Assembly (NCBI RefSeq): GCF_051020955.1 | Contig: NW_027476113.1 | Span: 1,303,501 to 1,367,500, forward strand | Reading direction: 5' to 3' | From: Megalopta genalis | Taxonomy: Eukaryota; Arthropoda; Insecta; Hymenoptera; Halictidae | DNA length: 64,000 nucleotides | Shown: one piece after another, positions 9,488 to 20,923 of the stretch | How positions within the stretch are numbered: the stretch's first letter is position 1 | Layout: each line of letters begins with the position of its first letter | Program-made: the position numbers and the translations under genes | Notes under the pieces: generated by a model | What the model saw: the letters and a program-made list of their open reading frames with translations, nothing else | Told to the model about the DNA's origin: nothing | Database searches by the model: none

Positions 9488-10208
9488 TGATGCGAACACC
9501 AATATGGTGCTCGAACCAACACCTTCAATGCATCGGGAGGTAGCTTTCGAATCATCTCCAACGGCTGCAACATCGTTGAAATCATCGGTGCGAAATATTT
9601 TGAGAAGTCCTGAAAAGCATCGCGACGAATACGAGCATTTGTTCAGTAATCTTGGACCTTTAGCGAGCGAATACTTGAGAAATTTCTTTAGCGGGCCGCC
9701 GAAAAGTCAGGACAATGTGTACGGAGTGTATTTTCATAACAACAAACTGATGCTTGGAAACGTTGCGTTCGACGTGGAAAGCAACGATGATATTGTTATT
9801 AATAAAATTAGGTTCAGAGGAACTCCAGGTCTCTACGAATTGACATTTAAAAGAATACCCAACGAGAACCTGTACACCGAGAATGATAAGGAAATTTATA
9901 GAAACATTCTCATCGCTACGCATGCGCACCGACGTGGTAATCAGATAATGGGAAACAAGGGCTACAAGTACAAAACTATTATAGGACCAATGTTCTCAGC
10001 ATTACGTGGAAAAGGTATAAATATTCCAACGACGATGATGCGTGTAACCAACAATCCGGTCGATTATGTGCATTGGGATGACCCAAATGAGCTGGTAGAT
10101 CGTTTGAAATTGTTGATTGCATCGAAAAATGCTGGCCATACCAACCACAACAATGAAATAACATCCATAATCGAAGAACTTCGCGAACCTGGATTGATAA
10201 TAAATTAA
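9039..10208 (+). CDS. Polinton conserved protein with DUF8207-like C-terminal domain
   Basis: The first in-frame ATG is at 9039, giving about 389 aa. The N-terminal half is basic with lysine runs and an unbroken run of about 15 aspartates encoded by (GAC)n at 9440-9490. The C-terminal half (from about 9640) contains NVYGVYFHNNKLMLGN, FRGTPGLYELTFKR, RNILIATHAHRRGNQ and YKTIIGPMFSALRGKG, a set I associate with DUF8207-type proteins common in insect Polintons. Function unknown. The frame is intact and it lies between the ATPase and the fibre-like genes on the same strand. Confidence 0.65.
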
Positions 10209-10244
10209 ATTGCTCGAATATTTATTAAGTTAGTGACGAATGAA

Positions 10245-11760
10245 ATGCCTGTTGGTAAATTTATCAAATGGTTCGATAAAATGAGTATCCGTTGGAATTG
10301 CTGCGAAACCAATCAAACGTTATCCGTAGATGAAAATTGGGAGGACAGATTTAAAAATATTGAGTTCAGACTCGACGATATTTGTCGACAAATACAACAG
10401 ATCGAGCAACAGCAAGATCTACTCGAGTTGTTGGTGTTAAAGAAGAAGAAGAAGAACAACAACAAAGGAGAAGAAAACAACTAAACCGAGAAACGAAAAA
10501 AATTAATAAATTTGGTACGTTGTATAAACATAGTACGCCTGAGTCGAAAATATTGGCAGATATTTCAACTTTTTATTCGATATGTAAAAATTATGTACAC
10601 AACAATGCCATATGCTCGATCGGCAATTTGTACGATGCGCGAGGCGCTAAGATCGCTCGTGTCGCAAATCCTACGACGAACGATGACGCGGCCACCAAAC
10701 TGTACGTCGATCGCGTTTCAAAGATAGGCGACGATACAGTCACGTCATCGCTTCACGAGTACATGCAGAATAATGCGATGTGCTTCTCAACGGAATCGTA
10801 CACAGCTCGAAACAAGAGGATCAAACATTTGGCGGAACCGCTTCAAAACGATGACGCGGCCACTAGATCGTACGTTGACGATGTATCGAAAAAAGGCGAC
10901 GACGAGCTTCGTAGAAAAATAACAGCTAACGAAAAAATGACAAAGGGTGTCGAACAGGCCGGTGTAAAATACAAGTCCGAACTCATGGATAAAATAACGG
11001 CTAATGAAAAAATGACGAAGGGTGTCGAACAGACCGGTGTAAAATACAAGTCTGAACTCATGGATAAAATAACGGCTAACGAAAAGTTGGCGAAGGATGC
11101 CAAACAGACTAGCCTAAAATGCAAGTCCGAACTCGTGGGTAAAATAACGGCTAGCGAAAAGTTGGCGAAGGATGCCAAACAGACTAGCCTAAAATGCATT
11201 CCGAACTCGTGGGTAAAATAACGGCTAGCGAAAAGTTGGCGAAGGATGCTAAACAGACTAGTGCGAAGTGGAAATCCGAACTCGTGGGTAAAATAACGGC
11301 TAACGAAAAGTTGGCGAAGGATGCTAAACAGACTAGTGCGAAATGGAAATCCGAACTCGTGGGTAAAATAACGGCTAACGAAAAGTTGGCGAAGGATGCC
11401 AAAGAGACTAGTGCGAAATGGAAATCCGAACTCATGGATAAAATAACGGCTAACGAGAAACTAACGAAAGATATGGAGCAGACTAATGAAAAATGGAGGA
11501 ATAAAGTGCTGGCTAAAATATATAATTTTCAATACGACAGTGATCAGAAAATTAAATCAATTGATTCAGATAACGATGAAATTAATGTGAAAATTGATAA
11601 CGTATTTTCGGTATTGGAGCAAAAGGTTGAAGCGTTAAAACAGAATATGAAAGATGAAACGGACAGCTCAATCGGTAACCAACTACAAATCTTTGAGGAA
11701 AGTTTTCGTGGTAAAATGAAGAAATTAGTTGCCGAGGAATGCCTCAAGTTCTATAAATAA
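10245..11760 (+). pseudogene. Fibre-like coiled-coil protein 1 with 25-residue repeats (two frame breaks)
   Basis: The ATG frame at 10245 reads to about 10480 and must shift to continue with the next frame, which carries two copies of a motif of the form Y-x-A-R-x-x-x-I-x-x-x-A-x-P-x-x-x-D-D-A-A-T-x-x-Y-V-D (near 10635-10710 and 10800-10880). This motif is common in tailed-phage tail fibres. Eight 25-aa repeats follow, then a coiled-coil tail to 11760. A 1-nt deletion in the fourth repeat (near 11199) breaks the frame. The pattern suggests a trimeric fibre or spike; that role is inferred from the motif and the coiled coil. Confidence 0.6.
10916..11515 (+). repeat. 75-bp in-frame tandem repeat, eight units
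   Basis: Each unit encodes about 25 residues of the form KITANEKLAKDAKQTSAKWK followed by SELVG. Adjacent units are nearly identical in the middle (units 3-7) and more diverged at both ends, the usual sign of expansion by unequal exchange. Unit 4 holds a 1-nt deletion that shifts the frame. Confidence 0.9.
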
Positions 11761-11853
11761 CATGCTTTTGCAACGATTGCATCATTTTTGCTGGTGATTA
11801 CGGTGGTAAAACATCGATTGTCGAAAGAAATTGGAGCAACAGCAGCAGCAACG

Positions 11854-13131
11854 ATGCGTAACAGCAGCAGCAGAAGCAGCAAGAAATCATCGTCTCGTGA
11901 TTCGCTAAAGCAGACTATTCAAGACATCGTTGCGAATATAGACACGAAACATGAACATCACAAGGACAATTCAATCAACACGAAGAGTTTCAATAGATTT
12001 ATGTTCGATCTGATAAATACGATAAGAAAATACGTTCTACACGTATCGGACGAGAATGACGAGTTCGATGCATTGGGTCTACCTATAGAAAGTATAAAAG
12101 TTCCTATTAACACGAAGAAGTATGTCGACAACGTTATCAACGAGAGGGCGGTAATTTTGAACAGTGACAACGAATTTTTCGATGCAAAATCTCGAATTAT
12201 TCGATATTTGGCAACTCCGGTTTTCGCCAGCGACTCGGCAACAAAAAGTTACGTTGACGACGCGATCGATTCGTTGAAAAAAACATTTACGTACGACCTG
12301 TATGAAACTATCGACGATGTTCACTCGATGAAACGCGCGGTCGAAACTCTCCAAAAATTCGTGACAAACGACGAATCCAATCACGAGAATCTGAAGAAAC
12401 ATGTTAAAACGTGCATCGAGCAGAATAATAAAAGTATCAATGAAAAGCTACGTCAAAGATTTGTCGAGCTCGAGGATAAGTTGTTCGAAATAATGAAAGC
12501 TGAGGGTATCGTGGATCGAGAAAAATTGAATGCCGTTGTGAAATTTGCTGGCAACATCGAGCACAAACTTGCAAGTGTGGAACACAAAGTTAACAGCAAC
12601 TGGCCGAAAAAGATTGATAACCTTGAAAATCACATATCAAATAAAATCCGCAACTTGGAGGAAATTACGAGCACTGGCAAAGCGAATCAGGGAAAGTTGG
12701 CGCAACTTGAATTACTCGTAGACGAACTGCAAAATAAATTTACAGTAGGCGGTTTTGAAACTGGCAAGGAATTGGATGAGAGGTTCGAAAGGCTTAATAC
12801 TGCTATGTACAAGAGATTACTCGAGCTGACTGGAGAAGGGAACATAGTCGCGAAATTCGAACAGTTACATAAATCTTTATTAGAGAAATTTACCGAAATA
12901 TACGGACAAATGCGACGTATCGAAGAACAGCAGCAATACAGTGTGCGCGTCGCTTTCGAGGAATTGGATTCTCGTATGAGACTTCGTTTCAGAGACTTGT
13001 TGACTGTAGCGGTAGCAGCAACCACAGAAGAGATTCCGATAACGCAAAAAACGTCAATAGCTGAAAAGTCCATCGATAACGCAAAAGAGGACGCGACAGC
13101 GATCGAAAAAACTCCGAGAACGCAAGGATAA
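11854..13131 (+). CDS. Fibre-like coiled-coil protein 2
   Basis: ATG at 11854; about 425 aa. Ser-rich N-terminus, then NEFFDAKSRIIRYLATPV and SATKSYVDDAI, the same tail-fibre-like motif as in the preceding gene, plus a partial copy (NTKKYVDNVI) just before it. The remaining 280 residues are charged and predicted by eye to be mostly coiled coil. The frame is intact. It directly follows fibre-like gene 1 (about 90 bp gap) and precedes the integrase, so the two look like paralogues from a duplication. Confidence 0.6.
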   Translation: MRNSSSRSSKKSSSRDSLKQTIQDIVANIDTKHEHHKDNSINTKSFNRFMFDLINTIRKYVLHVSDENDEFDALGLPIESIKVPINTKKYVDNVINERAVILNSDNEFFDAKSRIIRYLATPVFASDSATKSYVDDAIDSLKKTFTYDLYETIDDVHSMKRAVETLQKFVTNDESNHENLKKHVKTCIEQNNKSINEKLRQRFVELEDKLFEIMKAEGIVDREKLNAVVKFAGNIEHKLASVEHKVNSNWPKKIDNLENHISNKIRNLEEITSTGKANQGKLAQLELLVDELQNKFTVGGFETGKELDERFERLNTAMYKRLLELTGEGNIVAKFEQLHKSLLEKFTEIYGQMRRIEEQQQYSVRVAFEELDSRMRLRFRDLLTVAVAATTEEIPITQKTSIAEKSIDNAKEDATAIEKTPRTQG

Positions 13132-13252
13132 TTAAATTAGCGTATCTTAATTTCAAGCGACCGCAGATTCATCGATAACGCAAAAGAGAGCGCGGCAGCG
13201 GTCAACGCAAGGATAATTAAATTAGCGTATCTTAATTTCGAGCGACCGCAGA
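13072..13252 (+). repeat. Imperfect direct repeat spanning the end of fibre gene 2
   Basis: The string CGCAAGGATAATTAAATTAG followed by CGTATCTTAATTTC occurs at about 13121 and again at 13206, and ATCGATAACGCAAAAGAG at 13072 and 13171. The 3' end of the gene and its downstream sequence have therefore been duplicated. Confidence 0.75.
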
Positions 13253-13268
13253 CTGACAAGGCGAAATC

Positions 13269-14195
13269 ATGAGCGGCGATAAAGTGAACTTGGTGAATGA
13301 ACTGCATGCTCCGGCGAGACGTTACTTCCGACGGAGGCGAGTGGTTACGCGAGGACTCGACGATCTCTGACAAGCTGATATCGTTGAAGTTCAACCATAC
13401 GCAAGAGAGAATCGAAGACATCGATATATTCTTACGATAATCGATACATTCAGCAAGTATGCCTGGGCCGTTCCTTTAAAAAGCAAAAATGCTGACGATG
13501 TGTGCAAAGCTTTCGCGTCGGTGTTGAAAAAAGATGGCCGAATACCGAACAATTTGCAAATCGATATGGGGAAAGAATTCTACAATAAAGATTTTCAAGA
13601 ATATCTGAAGAAACGTAACATCAACCACTATTCCACATTCAGCACTATGAAAGCGTCCATAGTCGAACGATTCAATCGTACATTGAAGAACAACATGTGG
13701 AAATTTTTCTCGTTGAGCAGAAAATATCGTTGGATCGACGAGCTACCCACGTTGATTAAGGACTACAATAATCAAAAACATCGCACCATTCGTATGCGAC
13801 CTGCAAACGTGAATCATAAAAATGAGAAGTATCTTTTATCTACCGTGTACAGCAACGTCAAGATCGCCGGTCCTGCGAAATTCAAAGTTGGCGACTATGT
13901 GCGCATCAGCAAGTTCAAAACCGTATTCGACAAAGGATACACACCGAACTGGTCAACGGAAGTATTTAAGATCGCGACGGTGAAACGAACGAACCCCGTC
14001 ACGTATCTTTTGGTTGATTTGCAGAACAAACCTATCGCTGGAGGATTTTACGAATACGAGATACGCGCTACCAAATATGCCGACGTGTATTTAGTAGAAA
14101 AAGTATTGCGTCGAAAAGGAAATGAAATATATGTGAAATGGTTGGGGCTGGATTCGTCACATAACTCTTGGATAAAGAAATCATCTGTACTTTAA
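13269..14195 (+). pseudogene. Polinton integrase (rve fold) with C-terminal chromodomain, one premature stop
   Basis: The frame from ATG 13269 to stop 14195 is continuous (308 codons) except for one TGA at 13368-13370. DDE-type catalytic residues are visible: Asp in QADIVEVQ, Asp in LQIDMGKEF, and Glu in KASIVERFNRT. The C-terminus (YLVEKVLRRKGNEIYVKWLG, then SHNSWI) is a chromodomain. Polinton integrases insert the element with 6-bp duplications, matching the CAAGTC seen here. An AATAAA about 35 bp after the stop could serve polyadenylation. Confidence 0.85.
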
Positions 14196-14298
14196 TTGTA
14201 TAATGTAATGTTTATTTTTGTTTCTCTAATAAACATGAAAAAATACATAAATGCTTTTTACATTAATACTAATTAATTCCCCCCACACGCACACAAGT

Positions 14299-15077
14299 TC
14301 AACGATTCGCTTTCGATACGATTAGATCTAAACATAAAGCTAACAATTCGCAATCGATCAGACAATTTCGTTCGAACAATTCGTTTGTAAAAATTACGGT
14401 CGCATAATTCTGCTCGTTATTGGAGTTTTTTACAATGTCAACGAGCTTCGCTAATCTATCCTGAATTTCTGGAATATTTTCTAATAACCATGAATACATA
14501 TGATCCATACATAACTCTAATTTGTACAAATTATCCATCGTCTCTTTCGTAACATAAATCGATGCTTGAGAATCGAACAACTTGATTAGACTCATTCCAT
14601 TAAAATTAACAATTTGTAACGATAAAGTCTCATCAATTTGTTTTTCCTTCTTGTCCGCGTCGAAGTAATTGTGAATATAATCTCTAGTTTTCACCAGCAG
14701 TTTCCACGTAGCCATTGAAAAAGAAATCTCTGTTCCACGATTGTCCCCCAAGACAAACTCAACGCGCAAATTTTCATCCACGCGTACACAAATTTCAAGG
14801 AACTTGAAATAATTGCCGGCTATGGAGTATCTTCTACCCAAGATTCGTGCGTTGCGCGGTATCTGCAACTGCTTCTGCTGCGACTGGGGTTGCGACTGTT
14901 GAAACGACCGTATCATCGAAATGGAGTATCTATAAAAGAAATAACATACAATATTTTTTTTCTTCTTTCATAAAAGGAACATTTTATTCCCTTCAAACTT
15001 TCTTTTACTTACCCATAATTTTTATAATCGTTGTGAGATCCATTTTTATGTAAAAAATTATTGGTTTGATTTGACAT
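14299..15077 (-). CDS. Polinton conserved protein of unknown function, two exons
   Basis: Exon 1 is 15077-15013 (ATG at 15077) and exon 2 is 14929-14299. The 83-bp intron (14930-15012) has GTAAGT at its start and TTTTATAG at its end, and splicing joins the frames exactly, giving 231 aa. The protein begins MSNQTNNFLHKNGSHND, becomes Gln-rich, then has RYSIAGNYFKFLEICVRVDE and a helical C-terminal half. I recall related proteins at this position in insect Polintons; possible roles include DNA replication (single-strand binding) but nothing here proves it. Confidence 0.6.
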
Positions 15078-15303
15078 TGTGAATATTATAATACTGAAGA
15101 ACAACTGCGCTATAAGAAAGTAATCTGTAGAACGCACTACTCGCTGTACGCAATGCCAAAAGCTTACATATACAATTCCCCTACCATTTTCCCCCCTTCT
15201 TACACGCAAGATAACAATACAAGGAGCGTATACGCACCTTTTCCGCTTACAAATAAAAGTGAACACGCGCGCGCGCAACACGGGATTCGAAACATCGATG
15301 AAA

Positions 15304-18300
15304 TTATATAACCACTTTTATTTTTTCTAACTCCCCCCCACTCCCTCTCCCTCCTGCCTCCCCCTCTCCCCCTTTCGCGATTTTATAATGTTCCCAAGGA
15401 AGGGTTTCGATCGAATTGTTTAAAATGTATCGTTTATCATCGTATGGACTCAATGCTAATTTACTCTGTGATACTGAATACACTTGATGTTGTATAGACA
15501 TTATCAATTTAACGCAAACTGATTTTTCTAAATGATCGTGAAGGCATGCTAAATAGTCGTCGAAAGTTATATTTTTAATCGTCACGTTAGTCTTAATTCC
15601 TTTAATCTTTTTTACATCGTCTTTGTCTTGTACCCGAATAGCATACATTTTCGAGCGAAGACCCACAAACTCTGTCATGATTTTACCTCCGTTCTCGTCC
15701 TTTATTAATCCTAATACTTTATTATTCGCGATCGGAACGCCGTACACGTTATTTCTGTCATAATTGGAAGTATCGTATCGGTGAATGTCACGTTTTATCA
15801 TCTCGTACGCGTCGTCGCAAATAATCTGATAAATTAAACTGTCCGTATCCGTGTACAAAATCCTGCATCTTTCTTGAAAATTTGGAAGCATGTAGCCATA
15901 ATGAAAATCATACAAATGTAATTTAGATATGTCCAACACTGACATGCCTATGTAAATAGGTTTATAAAATTTAATAGAAAGCTGGTTCATATGAACTGCG
16001 ACAAAATCCTCGGAGAATACAGTACAGCTATGGAAATTTGGTCGAGCTATTAAACGCCCAGCACCGTATCGACCGCTCCATCGCGAGAGCAACTTTACGT
16101 TTACATGATTTCGAACGTTTTCCATCGTTTTTCCAAACACTGCATTGTTCATCAGTTTGAACAGATTCTTCGAGAAGTCATTGTTTGCGTTGGCGCGCAA
16201 CCTCGTATTTAAATCTATGTAACGGCGTAACCAACATGATTGTTCAAACTTCAGTATCCGATGAATTTTCTTTAATTTTAAATTATACCTCAAACATTGC
16301 TAGAGGTATCGATAATGGAGAACGTAACGATTCTTATGGCTAAGCGTTGTCAACAGTTTCTTTTGCAACGCCCCAACCTCGTGAATCGGGCAAAATGGAA
16401 GATCCGCGTGAGCATCATGAATTTCCTGAGGATACTCTAAGTCGACCTCTAAAATGTACCCGACGGGACTGTCGATCGGCACGGAATCGATGTTGAAATT
16501 ACTCGTATCGTCAACCCATTGGAAACCCCTGTGCGGCAAAGGCTGCGACATGGCCCAGCCATACAAATTATTAACATCGAAATACATCAGATAGCTGGAC
16601 GGTTCGGCCGAATCGTACGTCGACATATACTTGTTATTCGCGCGCGCGTAACGATGCGAACATTGACTCAACCCACCTCGTATTCCCCGCTCCACGAACA
16701 AAAGCATGTCAACGTCGGTGAACAATTCCAACTTGATCTTCGTCAATTTTAGCATCGCGTCCCACGCGAAACCGGGCAACGTATAATAGTGCGCTGGATC
16801 GAGTTTATAATTCTCGAGCGACTTTTCGCGAAAATTTTCAAACACGTCGGCCAACAACAACACATCCAATTTCAAGTACAAGTCGCTGTACTGTCCTAAC
16901 GTTTGTATACCGAAACGTGACCAAACTTCGTTCGCGTGACAATAGTCGACGTCGGATATCTCGCTGTCGCATAACTGATTATAAAATGCTTCGCGCGGTG
17001 GTAAACAAGTGTCGCTTAATTTGTCATAGGTCGATACATAGTCGTATGGGAAAACGCCTTTCCTGGTTAGAAGATGAAAATCATCGTTCGAAAGACGATT
17101 GAATTGGCTCCTCACGATATGCAAGTCGCTCTTGTCCAAGTACGACGACAACTTGTCCAGACTCGAATTCAAGAACTTGAACGAATCGATGAATCGAAAC
17201 TTTATGCAATTCTTCCACGATTTTTTGATCGCATCTTTATTCCTCTTACTGTGTTTCGTGAAAGAAATGTACTTCTCTTTCGTCAGCGGTAACGCATCTA
17301 TTTTACCTTCAAACGCGTTTGCCAATTCTTTGATGAAAAAGTGTGCGTCGTAGCCGGACAAATTGTGAAAAACCACCGGTATCACGTACGAGGATTGATA
17401 GCTCAGATTGCAACGGCTGTGCACCGGATCCCGATACGCACCTGTGAAATGACAATGATCATGCACTCGCACGTCGTCATTACCGAGTGGTTCTTCGCAC
17501 ACGTGACAATACGTGGCGGTACGAAAAGTTGAGATTTGCGCGGCGGTCAACGGAGCCATTGGAACCGTTCGATCAAACACCGGCTGCAATTTACAGCTCA
17601 ACTCGTGCAACTTCGATGCAAACCATGTGATACAACCTTTCTCATCACGATAAGTCTGATACTCGCTCAACGAACTGTCGTATCGGCAATGGAGGTAGTA
17701 GCCTACGCTGAAGGCATGGTGATGTTGATATCTACAGTAAGCTCCATGACCTTGATCTTCCTGTTTCTCCAGCAGGCATTCCAAGTCTGCGTAGATAACG
17801 AACGGTGTCGGTTCCTTGTACGCATAATTCTTGAACTTCAGCCATTTATCGTCTTCCGTCGGAAGTTTTAAAGCACATTCGTTCATTCGACTGCAGTCGA
17901 TCTCGTGAATGCCCAATTTTTCCTGCGATTTGAAATACTGTAGACACCTGACAAAAAAAACATAATTTTTTATTTTAGTTTTTCTCGCCCACCACCACCA
18001 CCACCACCACCATCATCCAGAAGAAAGAAAAAAATTTACATGTGTGGATCTGAGTGCTGCGTGCTGATCTGAGATGAAACCAGACGAGATAAATTCCTAA
18101 TACACAGATAATGATTGCGCAAGTTTTCGGAGTCGTGTATGAGCAGCAAATTTACATGTTTCTCCCGCTTCCTTGAGGTCAAATGCAACATCCGACATCT
18201 TTCTTGTTCCCCTCCTCACTCGAACACGTTCACGGAAACGTCATTCGCTTTTTCGAACTTTGGTATGTCCTTGAACAACATCGGCAATTGGAATCCCTCG

Positions 18301-19154
18301 GTGTGGAGCACATCGCTGTAATGCGGATAGGATGATGTGCGATTCAAATTATTTTTAGCTGGATATAGGCTTGCCACCACTGCCCAATAGAAACATGCAT
18401 TATCGTCGTCACTGTACACATTGAAGACTGCTTTCTTTAATTGCACTGTTCGAGGCACGGATACCTGACAACCTGCTTGTAACGGTTGATATTTGTTGGA
18501 ATTCACCATCAAATGCAGGATCTTCGATAACGCCCATCCACTGTCTCGTTCTTGAAACTCTTCTATCGATGTCAAAAGCGTTGGCACAACATCTTTCGCA
18601 TACCAGCGACGTAGATTCGACGAATGAAAGAGCGCGACGTTTCGCGTGCTAAAACTTTTCACCGAAACCTCGTCGCGCAGCACAAATTCCACCTCCAATA
18701 CTACGTTCACTTTTAACGACAAATGAACGTTCAAAAGTTCTGTAATACGATTCGTAACTATTCGCTTCGCGTGTTGCAAGAAATTACGTGGATCGACATG
18801 CTCGACGTTGATCACAACGCCGGTCGATATACGATTCTTAAACGCCGACTCGATGTTCTCCCAACGAAGAGTCGATGATCTCGCGCCAACGTTTCCATAC
18901 AAACCACTACCAACGCGTGATGAAAACCGATGATCTAACGAGACCTTCAAAGTTTTCATACGACACATGATCGACAGCAAACTCGATTTTACACCTATGG
19001 ATGCTTCGTTTCTTTTCACAATGTTCATATATTTCCTACACCATTGTAAACATTCAATACATGATTTCGTCCATTCGCGATACTCGTCCACAGTTCGAAT
19101 CAACCTTGACATATGTGTTAACGATTTTAACATGTCCTTGCAAACTTGCGTCAT
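15304..19154 (-). pseudogene. Polinton DNA polymerase B (protein-primed type), two stops, one intron
   Basis: Exon 1 (19154-18040) and exon 2 (17947-15304) join across a 92-bp intron (GT at 18039, CAG ending at 17948); together 1253 codons in one frame. Exo motif: FVIYADLECLLE near residue 428. A C-x2-C...H-x-H-C zinc/endonuclease VII-like insert lies about 100 residues later. Motif A: YFDVNNLYGWAM. Motif B: MNNAVFGKTMENV. Motif C: ILYTDTDSLIYQ. In-frame stops: TGA at 18216-18218 and TAG at 16300-16302. All catalytic motifs are otherwise intact, so inactivation looks recent. The enzyme would replicate the element from a protein primer. The low-complexity Gly/Glu tail at 15304-15380 is unusual. 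Confidence 0.9.
17948..18039 (-). other. Spliceosomal intron in the PolB gene
   Basis: Minus strand: donor AT|GTAAAT, a (GGT)n tract, a T-rich stretch and acceptor TTTTTTGTCAG|GTGTC. Removing it restores an uninterrupted reading frame that continues the conserved polymerase sequence on both sides. Confidence 0.8.
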
Positions 19155-19176
19155 CTTGTGAAAATATTAACTCACA

Positions 19177-20061
19177 TCAATTATTAAAAAGAAGTTTTTT
19201 CAATTTTGATTTCACGTCGTCGGTTAAGTTTCCAGTTCTCACGAACGTAACTACACTATACAACCAACCACGCGATGCTCTTCCATCTCGATGATATGTA
19301 GTATCGCGGACGGTGAATCGATCGCGGGCCATTTCACTATAATTTGGCTAAATCGTTTCGTGTAGATGAAACTCTCGCGACTCGTCAAATCTTTTCGCAT
19401 TAGACGTTCCGTCGCTGTTTTCCACTCGAGCAGAAATTGATCGTTCAGGTATAAGTTTATGACGTATCCCCAAACCAAATTCTGTAATGTAGGAATCATC
19501 TCACGACGTATCTTCGTCACTCGATGAAAAATACTTCGATATGAATTTCACGCGTGAAGCATTGAGTTTCTCGGTCGGTAAATTAATGTCCCATTTGATT
19601 TTACGAATATCCCAATCATCGTCGTCGTCGTGCAATGAATATTCCAATCTTCTCTTTACTTTGTTCAATGGAGGGAGGAAATCACCTCTGGTCATACTCC
19701 GTTCAAATTTTGATAATGGTATCAACACTGGTTCGACGCAAACATAATCAGTTTCTTCACGGTATTTAAAAATAATCCTCTTCAACCATCTCTTCGAACG
19801 ACATTGCGTGCTCAAAGGAACGATTACTTTTAAAACATCAATACTATTGTATATCACGTAATCGAGCAAGTCTCGCGATTTGAATCGATATATGAATTGA
19901 TATCTCCGACGAAAAACACAGTATACGTCGCACAAAATAACATCACAATATCGGATAAAAATCCGTCGAGCAATGCTCGAAAAATTATGAACACCGTGTT
20001 CAAATATCTTAGACGTTGCGAACGATTGCAACGATGGCACGTTCAACGAACCAACTTCCAT
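19177..20061 (-). pseudogene. Polinton conserved protein upstream of PolB, frameshifted
   Basis: Begins with an ATG at 20061, just inside the right inverted repeat (MEVGSLNVPSLQSFATSK). The first frame runs to 19501, a second overlapping frame continues (IPTLQNLVWGYVINLY...), and a third from about 19315 ends at a TGA at 19177-19179. Two indels therefore break what looks like one protein of about 290 aa. The stop lies 23 bp before the PolB start, so the two may be co-transcribed from a promoter in the inverted repeat. Function unknown. Confidence 0.45.
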
Positions 20062-20917
20062 ACCAATACTCAACTCAGTAGCGAATAAAATGTTCGCTGC
20101 AAAGGGAAAAAGCAAAAAACAGTAAAAGAGAGAGAAAAAATATCTCTCTCTCTCTGTCCGCATCATTTGCAAGAGAGAGAACAACCGCTGCAATACAGCC
20201 CTCTCTCTCGCTCGCTATAATATTATACCGAGATAAAAAAAAACTTACTTTAAGAAATCTTAATGAGACCAAAATCCCCGATATCGCTTCGCAAGCGCGG
20301 GTAAAGCATCCGCGAGTCTCTCCGGATACAAAACCATAAACTTCTATAAATGCGTCGCGCGAGAAAAATCATGCATCGTTTTTGCAAGAGAGAGAACAAC
20401 CGCTGCATCCTCCCCTCTCTCTCTCTCTCGCTCGCTACAATATTATACCGAGATAAAAAAACTTACTTTAAGAAATCTCAACGAGACCAAAATCACGGGT
20501 AAAGCATCCGCGAGTCTCTCCGGATACAAAACCACAAACTTCTATAAATGCGTCGCGCGAGAAAAATCATGCATCGTTTTTGCAAGAGAGAGAACAACCG
20601 CTGCATCCTCCCCTCTCTCTCTCTCGCTCGCTCGCTACAATAATAGTATTGTATCTCGGTATAAACCGAGATAAAAAAACCATACTTTAAGAAATCTAAT
20701 AAACGAAACCAAAATCCCCGATATCGCTTCGCAAGATAAGCAACTTCCGGGTAAGGCGTCCGAGAACCTCTCCGGATGCAAAACCGCAAAACTCCTTATC
20801 GGTGACTTCCCCCCTCCACACGACGCGTGCCGCTCACGATGATGCTTCCTTCCCTTTACCCCACCGGCTCAGCCTTCCCCTCACCCTTGATTGCAGAACG
20901 AAACCTATATACCTACT
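20012..20917 (-). repeat. Right terminal inverted repeat of the Polinton
   Basis: Reverse complement of 3135-3946, but about 95 bp longer. It holds an extra copy of a sub-repeat of roughly 200 bp, seen as two successive blocks around 20310-20410 and 20490-20600. The left repeat has this block once before its inner end. Confidence 0.9.
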
Positions 20918-20923
20918 CAAGTC
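20918..20923. repeat. Right 6-bp target-site duplication of the Polinton (CAAGTC)
   Basis: Identical to 3129-3134; directly follows the terminal CCTACT of the right inverted repeat. Confidence 0.9.

Larger units (their letters stand above)
3135..20917. mobile_element. Polinton/Maverick DNA transposon, 17.8 kb, with both ends
   Basis: The element starts 5'-AGTAGGTATATAGG and ends with the reverse complement of the same sequence. It is bounded by an exact 6-bp direct repeat CAAGTC at 3129-3134 and 20918-20923, the target-site length expected for Polintons. It encodes the hallmark set: type B DNA polymerase, rve-type integrase with chromodomain, adenain-like protease, FtsK/HerA-like packaging ATPase, and major and minor capsid proteins. 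It also has accessory genes (BIR protein, fibre-like proteins). Transcription units run in both directions. Many genes carry frameshifts, stops or deletions, so this copy is not autonomous. Confidence 0.93.
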
